A stretch of DNA of 14,983 bases from CAYUQT01 sp964596165. Lineage in GTDB: Bacteria > Planctomycetota > Phycisphaerae > UBA1845 > JAFGLZ01. The DNA lies in assembly GCA_964596165.1 (NCBI GenBank), contig CAZQTW010000105.1:1-14983 (forward strand), in the 5' to 3' direction. Under the pieces are notes generated by a model, which was not told the DNA's origin, did not search any database, and worked only from the letters and a program-made list of their open reading frames with translations. This document shows positions 4,917 to 11,267 of this stretch, in pieces (position 1 is the stretch's first letter; each line of letters begins with the position of its first letter). The position numbers were made by a program, and so were the translations under genes.

Positions 4917-6752
4917 CTAATCCAATTCAAACTTCGCCAGGTACTCATCGATGTCATGCTGTTTGGCCTGCGGCTGCTCGGTCTTCAGAAGCAGCTGGTT
5001 CTCCAAGACGAGCACGTCCATATTGGTGGCCATGAAACAGCGGTACGCATCCTGCGGCGTGCAGACGATCGGCTCGCCGCGGATGTTGAAACTCGTGTTG
5101 ATGATGACCGGGCAATCGGTCATCGCCTCGAAACGCTTCATCAGCCGGTAGAACCGCCCGTGGCGTTCGGGATCGACGGTTTGTACGCGGGCCGAGAAGT
5201 CCACGTGCGTGATCGCCGGTACGACCGACCGAGCGACCTTCAACCGATCCAGTCCCTTGAGCTGGGCGGCCTCGCCGTCCAGCTTGAGCCGCTTGGCCGG
5301 CTGAACCGGGGCCACCAGAAGCATGTACGGGCTTTCCTCGTTCGGCCGCATCTCGAAGTACTCGCTAACCTTCTCGCGCAAGACACACGGGGCAAACGGC
5401 CGGAACGACTCGCGGAACTTGATCTTGAGGTTCATCACCGACTGCATCGCGCGGCTTCGGGCGTCGCCGATAATGCTGCGGCTGCCCAGGGCGCGAGGAC
5501 CGAATTCCATGCGGCCCTGCACCCAGCCGATCACCTTCTCGTCGGCCATCAATTGCGCGACGCGATCAACCAACTCTTCCTCGTTGCTGAAGGTGTGGTA
5601 CTTGGCCCCCACCGAATCGAGGTACGCGCGGATCTGTTCGTCGGAGTAGGCCGGCCCGAGCAGCGAACCGCTCTGGAAATCGCCCTGCCGCGGCTGTCTG
5701 GGTTTTTCCAAGAGTTGGTACCACGTGAATAGGGCCACACCCAGTGCCCCGCCCGCGTCGCCTGCCGCCGGTTGGATCCAGACGTTCTCAAACGGCCCCT
5801 CGCGGAGGATGCGCCCGTTACCCACGCAGTTCAGCGCAACGCCGCCCGCCAGACACAGGTTCTTCATGCCGGTCTGGCGATGAACGTGTCGCGCCGACTT
5901 GAGCATGACTTCTTCGCAGACCACCTGGATGCTTGCGGCCAGGTCCATATCGAGTTCGCCGATCTTCGTCTCGGGCCTTCGGGGGCCGCGTCCAAAGAGG
6001 CGATGGAACTTCGGTCCGGTCATCGTCAGACCCTGGCAGTAGTTGAAATACGACATGTCCATCCAGAAGCTGCCGTCCTGCTTGATGTCGATGAGATGCT
6101 TGCGGATGACGTCGACGTACTTGGGATCGCCGTAGGGCGCGAGCCCCATCAGCTTGTACTCGCCGCTGTTGACGCGGAACCCGGTGTAGTAGGTGAAGGC
6201 GGAATAGAGCAGCCCTAGCGAATGCGGAAAGCGGATTTCGTGCGTGAGGGTGATTCGATTGCCCCGGCCGCACCCGTAGGTCGTGGTCGACCACTCCCCC
6301 ACGCCGTCGAGCGTGAGGATCGCCGCCTCGTCGAACGGTGACGGGAAGAATGCACTGGCCGCATGGGATTCGTGGTGATCGGCGAAGACGTATCGGCCTT
6401 TGTAGCGCCCATGCAGCCCCCTATCCATCTCGCGGGGCATGTGGAGCTTCTGCTTCAGCCACAGGGGCAGGAAACGGACGAACGACCGGAATCCGACGGG
6501 GGCAAAGGCGATATAGGTTTCGAGGAGTCGCTCGAACTTGACAAGGGGTTTGTCGTAAAAGCCGACCAAGTCGATCTGCTCAGGCGTCAAACCGGCCTGT
6601 GACAAGCAGAAATCAATGGCGTTTTGGGGAAAGCCGGCGTCGTGCTTCTTCCGTGTGAAGCGCTCTTCCTGAGCGGCGGCAACAATCCTGCCGTCCTGAA
6701 TCAGGGCAGCTGCACTGTCGTGATAGAATGCCGAAATACCCAGGATGTTCAT
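4917..6752 (-). CDS. NodU/CmcH-type O-carbamoyltransferase
   Basis: Enzymes of this family transfer a carbamoyl group from carbamoyl phosphate, through carbamoyl-AMP, to a hydroxyl group of a sugar or secondary metabolite. The 611-residue protein has the N-terminal ASKHA domain: G-I-S-A-F-Y-H-D-S-A-A-A-L near 5-17, A-A-A-Q-E-E-R-F-T-R-K-K-H, and the metal-site motif A-D-H-H-E-S-H-A-A-S-A-F at 124-135. It continues with L-T-L-D-G-V-G-E-W (147-154), S-G-E-Y-K-L-M-G-L-A-P-Y-G, L-A-G-G-V-A-L-N-C (301-309) and Q-P-A-A-G-D-A-G-G-A-L-G (327-338). The C-terminal YrdC-like part has G-R-M-E-F-G-P-R-A-L-G-S-R (413-425) and N-T-S-F-N-I-R-G-E-P. All key motifs are present and the length is normal. The frame extends to 6824, but ATG 6752 begins the conserved M-N-I-L-G-I-S and is preferred despite lacking a clear Shine-Dalgarno. 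It heads the block with SxtJ and DUF5989. The acceptor is not encoded nearby and is unknown. Confidence 0.92.
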   Translation of the reverse strand: MNILGISAFYHDSAAALIQDGRIVAAAQEERFTRKKHDAGFPQNAIDFCLSQAGLTPEQIDLVGFYDKPLVKFERLLETYIAFAPVGFRSFVRFLPLWLKQKLHMPREMDRGLHGRYKGRYVFADHHESHAASAFFPSPFDEAAILTLDGVGEWSTTTYGCGRGNRITLTHEIRFPHSLGLLYSAFTYYTGFRVNSGEYKLMGLAPYGDPKYVDVIRKHLIDIKQDGSFWMDMSYFNYCQGLTMTGPKFHRLFGRGPRRPETKIGELDMDLAASIQVVCEEVMLKSARHVHRQTGMKNLCLAGGVALNCVGNGRILREGPFENVWIQPAAGDAGGALGVALFTWYQLLEKPRQPRQGDFQSGSLLGPAYSDEQIRAYLDSVGAKYHTFSNEEELVDRVAQLMADEKVIGWVQGRMEFGPRALGSRSIIGDARSRAMQSVMNLKIKFRESFRPFAPCVLREKVSEYFEMRPNEESPYMLLVAPVQPAKRLKLDGEAAQLKGLDRLKVARSVVPAITHVDFSARVQTVDPERHGRFYRLMKRFEAMTDCPVIINTSFNIRGEPIVCTPQDAYRCFMATNMDVLVLENQLLLKTEQPQAKQHDIDEYLAKFELD

Positions 6753-6829
6753 ATGACAAGGATAGCAGCGTGAATCGTCGGCTTCAAACTTTGATGATCG
6801 GCCACTTGAAAGCCTGAAGTGCAATTATC

Positions 6830-6869
6830 CTTGCCCTCAGTCATCTAACCGTGTAAATGAGGCGGCAAG
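6830..6869. repeat. Bulged inverted repeat in the divergent intergenic region
   Basis: CTTGCC-CTCA (6830-6839) pairs with TGAG-GC-GGCAAG (6858-6869), giving ten base pairs interrupted by a two-base bulge. It lies between the divergent carbamoyltransferase and peroxiredoxin genes, in a locally AT-rich region. It could be a regulator site or a 5' leader structure. No known riboswitch is recognised. Confidence 0.3.
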
Positions 6870-6902
6870 AATAAGCGATTCCAATTATCGTCTTATTGTT
6901 TC

Positions 6903-6931
6903 TTTTTTGGGCTTCACCATTGCGTTATGAT
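6903..6931 (+). promoter_or_regulatory. Probable promoter of the peroxiredoxin gene
   Basis: TATGAT (6926-6931) matches the -10 consensus at five of six positions and lies 38 bases before the start codon. A T-rich stretch (6903-6908) sits at the -35 distance but is a poor -35 hexamer, so an activator may be needed. No convincing OxyR or PerR box was recognised. Confidence 0.35.
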
Positions 6932-6969
6932 TTTCGGACCCTCTGTGTGATTGAACAGGAGACATGAGC

Positions 6970-7554
6970 ATGCCATTGGTAACTTCCCCAGCACCTCGGT
7001 TTAGCTGCAAGGCCGTCGTAAACAACAGCATAACGGACCTCACCTGGGAGCAATTACATGAAGGAAAGTGGCTGGTCCTATTCTTCTACCCGCTGGACTT
7101 CACCTTCGTTTGCCCGACGGAGATCATCGCCTTCAGCGACGCGTATGACAGATTCGCCGCGATCAATGCGAAGGTAGCGGCCGTATCGGTCGACAGTCAT
7201 TACTGCCACTTGGCCTGGGTGAACACGCCCCGCAAGGACGGCGGTCTGGGCAAGGTCACCTTCCCTCTCATCGCCGATCTCGACAAGAGTATTGCCAAGG
7301 CCTATGACGTACTGATCGATGCCGGTATCGCCTTGCGCGGCCTGTTCATCATCGATCCCAAAGGCATTGTCCGGCAGGCCACCGTCAACGATCTGCCTGT
7401 GGGACGCAATGTCGATGAGGTCCTTCGGCTGATCCAAGCGTTCCAGTACGTTGAGAAGCACGGCGAGGTCTGCCCGGCCAACTGGAAACCGGGCGCCGAC
7501 ACCATGAAACCCGATCCGACGGGCGCGCAAAGCTACTTCAAGAAACACGGATAG
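6970..7554 (+). CDS. Typical 2-Cys peroxiredoxin (Prx1/AhpC type)
   Basis: The enzyme reduces hydrogen peroxide, organic peroxides and peroxynitrite in the cytoplasm, using a thioredoxin or AhpF-like reductant. From ATG 6970 the protein has 194 residues. The peroxidatic Cys48 lies in F-T-F-V-C-P-T-E, with the catalytic Thr45, and Arg123 fits the conserved active-site arginine. The resolving Cys168 lies in G-E-V-C-P-A-N-W. G-G-L-G (91-94) and a C-terminal Y-F (189-190) are the two motifs of overoxidation-sensitive peroxiredoxins. AGGAG at 6957-6961 sits two bases before ATG 6964 but eight before ATG 6970, so the second ATG is chosen; it also gives the usual family N-terminus. The gene is monocistronic, with its own promoter candidate and a hairpin downstream. 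It is divergent from the carbamoyltransferase. Confidence 0.93.
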   Translation: MPLVTSPAPRFSCKAVVNNSITDLTWEQLHEGKWLVLFFYPLDFTFVCPTEIIAFSDAYDRFAAINAKVAAVSVDSHYCHLAWVNTPRKDGGLGKVTFPLIADLDKSIAKAYDVLIDAGIALRGLFIIDPKGIVRQATVNDLPVGRNVDEVLRLIQAFQYVEKHGEVCPANWKPGADTMKPDPTGAQSYFKKHG

Positions 7555-7578
7555 CGGAAGAAAGAAGAAGGGCTCAGG

Positions 7579-7607
7579 AGCCAGGATGGGGCACCCCTCA
7601 CCTGGCT
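7579..7607 (+). terminator. Candidate terminator of the peroxiredoxin gene
   Basis: AGCCAGG (7579-7585) pairs with CCTGGCT (7601-7607), and GGGG and CCCC inside the loop can extend the stem. It lies 25 bases after the stop codon. Only TCTTG follows, so the T-tract is short and termination efficiency is uncertain. The remainder of the 278-base gap to the convergent GH127 gene shows nothing else recognisable. Confidence 0.45.
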
Positions 7608-7832
7608 TCTTGCCTGTCCGCCTGGGGGCAACACCTCGTGTGCGAGGCGCGTTTCGATGTGACGCATCAGGCAGATCGTGGCACGATGGTGTTTCGTCCG
7701 ATCAGGCGCATAAGCAAGATTGGGCCACGCGGCGTATCGATTCAAGGCATTCCCGCTCCGCCGGTTCGGTTCTTCGGCGTGGGTGTAGCGCCCGGCGAGG
7801 GGTGAGTATTGACTTCCGAAGCAACGGAGGGC

Positions 7833-10268
7833 CTACTCAACCTTCCACTCCAGGATCCCTCCGGAAAAGTCTTTTCGGAGCCGGACCTCGATTTTCATTC
7901 CGTCCGTCATGACGGCGTCGAACGTTGCCCGGTTGAACTGGTTGGGGTTGGTGCCGTAGACCGATGCCCCCGTAACGTCCTTCCACTTACGGCCATCCCG
8001 GTACAACAGCCTCCACGACGCCGGAACCCGACAGTGCCCGACGCCGGTGTCATCAAACCAGTACACCTCGCAGGTTGACACCTTCCGGGGTCTGTCGAAC
8101 GACCACGTGATCCATTCCGTCGTGCCTCGATGATCCCACCACGTGAAACGAGGGATGGTGTGATCGTTTGAGCTTTTTGGAACCACGCCGTCGCTGACGG
8201 CATTGATGTGGTCGAACGAGTGAGAGGCCGTGTGGCGCGGCGCCGGCGGTGCAACCCATTCCTGTGCCTCCGGACCCTCACCGATCGTAGGAAAAGCCGA
8301 GATTCTCAACCGTGCGCAGCCCATGGGAATCAGCGTGATGTGCTCGACGGGCTGATCGGACTTCACCGGACTCCCTTGGAGAGGCCCCACAAGTCCGAAA
8401 GGATCTGTATCCCAGGCAGGAATTCGCTTGCCCTGAGCAATCAATTCAATCGGAGCCGCATCGGGTTTGAACGGCTGGTCGGCCGGCGGACCGGGTTTCG
8501 TGACGACCTTGAACGAGGCGGCAGGATTCAACTCATCGACGAGGAGTCCGTAGTTCCACGGCGTTGTGGGATATACTTCGTAGGCCGGCCACTTGTCGGT
8601 ACCGCCGTATCGCACCCACTTTTCTCCGATCTTGAGCGAGTAGGTTAGCGGACCGCGGTCGATCGACACGGAATCGGCATTCGTTCGCCAGACCCTCATC
8701 GATATCTTCATGGGCAGTTCAAGCCGAACCTTGTCGCCGTCAGCCCATGTTCGATCGATCCTGACGTAGCTCAGCGGCCGGGTCTCTGCCTTTACTGCGT
8801 CGCCATTCACGCCGACCTTCGCCCCCTCACACCATCGCGGAACGCGGAGATACAGCGGAAACCGAACCGGCTTGGACGTCGAGATGCCGAACGTCACGGC
8901 CTCGGCAAACGGGTAGTCGGTCGTCTCCTCGATCGTCACCTCGGTCCCGTCGGCCACCTTGGCCCTGACCTGACTGGCCGCGTAGAGAACCGCTGCCAGG
9001 CCGTTGTCGCGAGTCGCCAGCCACAGGTGCTCCGCATAGTACGGCCATCCCATGGCCGCGTTGTGCTGGCAGCACCGATAGTCGTGAGGGTCGTAGGCGA
9101 ACATGCATCCCCCGTTTTGTATTCCCGGCGACTTGTTACCTTTGTCGAGCTGAGTCTGGTTTGGTGCGGTCAGATAGTGCAACCCCTTCAGGTCGGGCGT
9201 CATCGACGGCGGAAATGAATTGAACGCCACATCCTCACACCGATCCGCAAACGTCGGATCGCCCGTGAACGTGAACAGCATTTGGAAGCTGTGCATCAAC
9301 TCGACCCACGAGCACGTTTCGGTGCCTTGGCGTGGATCGTGATAGCCGGGTCGGCAATTCTCGTCGGCGCCGTACCCTCCACCGGGAACCTGGCCGTAGA
9401 TCGTCAACACCGTTTGGTAATTGCGTTCGGCGGCGTCAAGGTGCCGACGATCCTTGGAAAGGACGTAGTACACCGCCGGCTCGCGAAAGCCCTGAGCAAT
9501 GTTCACGCCGTGCCAACTGGCAACACCCTGATCCCACCGGATGGTCTGCTCGTGAAGCGCCTTGGCCAGATCGAGCAGCCACGGCTCACCTGTGCGATTA
9601 TAAAGCCAGAAGACGCTTTCAATGTTGTCGCCCGCCCTGACTTTCTGCCAACTGTCGGGCAGCAGGTCTTTGCGAGGCAAGCCGAATTGCCAGCGGAAGA
9701 ACTTCGTCATTACCGCGATTACTCGTGGATCGCCCGTCGCTTCATGGAATGATTGCAGGGCGTTCAGCATCGGCATGTTCGGCCACAAATCCCGTTTTTT
9801 CCGATTCGCTCTTGGTCCGAAGTAGCCGTCCGGTTCCTGGCTCGCCAGCACGGCGTCGATCCACTTGCGTGCCTCAGCGATGATCCGTTCGTCCTTCAGA
9901 ACGTAACCCAAGTCGCCGAATCCTTTGAGCCAGTAGGGCAGTTCCTCCCAGCCGTTCACGCCTTCGCCCTTGGGACTTGCCCAGGCGCTCCCCTCGAACT
10001 TGCACCAGGGACTGATTTCCGTGAGCCGCCCGCTGAACCCGTCGGCCTCGAGTACGAGCTGGCCGCGAAGCCAGCCCTTGGGCGTGATGTTCCCTATCGG
10101 CAGCTTGATGAGCGGATTGGGCAGCAGCGGCGGCCGATTTCCGACGTAGGACGCATTGGCCCCCTCCGTCGGCGGAGACTTGACGACCGAGACGCGAGAG
10201 TCGTCTGCAGCCGCGATGGGGACAACCAAGACATAAGCGAAGATCAGCGCCAGGACCATCGTCTTCAT
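7833..10268 (-). CDS. Secreted GH127-like (DUF1680) glycoside hydrolase, putative beta-L-arabinofuranosidase
   Basis: GH127 enzymes release L-arabinofuranose from plant or glycoprotein glycans with a zinc-bound cysteine as nucleophile. This 811-residue protein begins with a Sec signal peptide (hydrophobic 4-19, A-A-A near 19-21). The (alpha/alpha)6 barrel carries P-I-G-N-I-T-P-K-G-W-L-R-G-Q (57-70) and E-P-D-G-Y-F (145-150). The zinc site is E317 and C319 in T-E-T-C-S-W together with C399-C400 in C-C-Q-H-N, matching Glu338, Cys340, Cys417 and Cys418 of the characterised HypBA1. E303 is a possible acid/base. Beta-sandwich domains follow. The last 130 residues (H-S-F-D-H-I-N-A-V-S-D-G...E-V-Y-W-F-D-D) resemble an F5/8-type C or similar carbohydrate-binding module. 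GGGAGA lies about six bases before the ATG. It is divergent from the esterase gene. Substrate specificity in DUF1680 is broad, so arabinofuranose is a hypothesis. Confidence 0.85.
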   Translation of the reverse strand: MKTMVLALIFAYVLVVPIAAADDSRVSVVKSPPTEGANASYVGNRPPLLPNPLIKLPIGNITPKGWLRGQLVLEADGFSGRLTEISPWCKFEGSAWASPKGEGVNGWEELPYWLKGFGDLGYVLKDERIIAEARKWIDAVLASQEPDGYFGPRANRKKRDLWPNMPMLNALQSFHEATGDPRVIAVMTKFFRWQFGLPRKDLLPDSWQKVRAGDNIESVFWLYNRTGEPWLLDLAKALHEQTIRWDQGVASWHGVNIAQGFREPAVYYVLSKDRRHLDAAERNYQTVLTIYGQVPGGGYGADENCRPGYHDPRQGTETCSWVELMHSFQMLFTFTGDPTFADRCEDVAFNSFPPSMTPDLKGLHYLTAPNQTQLDKGNKSPGIQNGGCMFAYDPHDYRCCQHNAAMGWPYYAEHLWLATRDNGLAAVLYAASQVRAKVADGTEVTIEETTDYPFAEAVTFGISTSKPVRFPLYLRVPRWCEGAKVGVNGDAVKAETRPLSYVRIDRTWADGDKVRLELPMKISMRVWRTNADSVSIDRGPLTYSLKIGEKWVRYGGTDKWPAYEVYPTTPWNYGLLVDELNPAASFKVVTKPGPPADQPFKPDAAPIELIAQGKRIPAWDTDPFGLVGPLQGSPVKSDQPVEHITLIPMGCARLRISAFPTIGEGPEAQEWVAPPAPRHTASHSFDHINAVSDGVVPKSSNDHTIPRFTWWDHRGTTEWITWSFDRPRKVSTCEVYWFDDTGVGHCRVPASWRLLYRDGRKWKDVTGASVYGTNPNQFNRATFDAVMTDGMKIEVRLRKDFSGGILEWKVE

Positions 10269-10392
10269 AGCCGTCTCCCGAGTTCGAACGGCAACATGTT
10301 AAGAACCCTGCACCATGCGAACGTCGATTGCTCACGTAACCGTCATCGGTGCTTGTAGCTGTTGTCCGCCCGCGGATCAAGATCGCTTGAGG

Positions 10393-10423
10393 TTCGTCCA
10401 CGAAACCGGCATCATAATTGCCG
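10393..10423. promoter_or_regulatory. Two adjacent palindromes between GH127 and esterase genes
   Basis: TTCGT-CC-ACGAA (10393-10404) and CGGCA-7nt-TGCCG (10407-10423) lie side by side in the 209-base divergent intergenic region. The second contains CATAAT, a -10-like hexamer facing the esterase gene. They are candidate operators for joint control of the two divergent transcripts. The match to a promoter is incomplete because no -35 lies at proper spacing. Confidence 0.25.
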
Positions 10424-10477
10424 AATCAACGTTCCCTGAATGGACTTGGCATCCAATCACCGGCGGGAGTAGACAAC

Positions 10478-11260
10478 ATGCGTTCACGGTCAATGTGGCG
10501 AGAAACGGGACTGGTCCTCGGATTGGCGTGCGTGGGCCTCCATGGCGGCTGTGCCGCACCCCGAGCGGCCGGACACGGAAAGGGCAACGAGAATCTCATG
10601 GTCAAGACAGGTTTCATTCGCAAGACGCTGAAGATGCCCGACGGCTCCCAGCGTCGGTACGCGGTCTTTGTGCCCCGAGACTACGATCCGGCAAAGCCCT
10701 GGCCGACGATCCTCTTTCTCCACGGAGCCGGCGAGCGTGGGAATGACAACACAGCACAGGTCCGCGTCGGAATCGGGGCGCATATACGCCGACATCAGTA
10801 CCACTTCGGATTCATCACCGTCATGCCCCAATGTGCCAAGGGCAAGTGGTGGACGGATCGCGTTGAGAAGGCCTACGCCATGGCCGCATTGGCCAAGACA
10901 CAGCAGGAGTACAACGTCGATCCCACCCGGATCTACCTCACCGGTCTGAGCATGGGCGGTATCGGAACATGGGCCCTGGCGGCACAATATCCGCAGACCT
11001 GGGCAGCGATCGTGCCTATCTGTGGACTGGCGGATCCCTCGGCGGCCCCGAAGATCGCCCACCTGCCCTGCTGGTGCTTCCACGGCACCAGTGACCCCGT
11101 GGTACCCGTCCAGCAGTCGCGGACCATGATCGAGGCGATCAAGAAGCATGGCGGACAGCCGCGCTACACCGAGTATGAGGGCGTGAAGCACAACAGTTGG
11201 GATCAGGCCTACGGGACCGAAGAGCTTTACACCTGGATGCTCTCTCAACAACGGAAGTAG
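10478..11260 (+). CDS. Secreted or lipid-anchored alpha/beta-hydrolase esterase
   Basis: The 260-residue protein has a signal sequence (M-R-S-R-S-M-W-R-E-T then a hydrophobic core) ending at C25 in L-H-G-G-C. The lipobox is imperfect because leucine is at -4 rather than -3, so it may be a lipoprotein or plainly secreted. The catalytic core shows the oxyanion-region motif L-H-G-A-G-E-R-G (81-88), nucleophile S158 in G-L-S-M-G-G, D206 in G-T-S-D-P-V-V-P and H238 in V-K-H-N-S-W. This resembles CE1/feruloyl-esterase-like and PHB-depolymerase-like hydrolases that remove acyl groups from polysaccharides. ATG 10478 has GGGAG eight bases upstream; the frame extends to 10418, but that start lacks such a site. 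It is followed after seven bases by the GH42-like gene, so the two are an operon. Removal of ester decorations before glycan cleavage is the likely role. Confidence 0.85.
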   Translation: MRSRSMWRETGLVLGLACVGLHGGCAAPRAAGHGKGNENLMVKTGFIRKTLKMPDGSQRRYAVFVPRDYDPAKPWPTILFLHGAGERGNDNTAQVRVGIGAHIRRHQYHFGFITVMPQCAKGKWWTDRVEKAYAMAALAKTQQEYNVDPTRIYLTGLSMGGIGTWALAAQYPQTWAAIVPICGLADPSAAPKIAHLPCWCFHGTSDPVVPVQQSRTMIEAIKKHGGQPRYTEYEGVKHNSWDQAYGTEELYTWMLSQQRK

Positions 11261-11267
11261 ACGAGGC

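Noticed and set aside
4863..5732. A 289-codon plus-strand frame opposite the carbamoyltransferase
   Set aside because: Antisense shadow; the minus strand carries a complete, motif-rich carbamoyltransferase.
4445..6752. A saxitoxin-type biosynthetic cluster suggested by SxtJ and the carbamoyltransferase
   Set aside because: No polyketide-like starter enzyme, amidinotransferase or Rieske oxygenase is present. SxtJ with a carbamoyltransferase is a widespread pair unrelated to the toxin in most bacteria.
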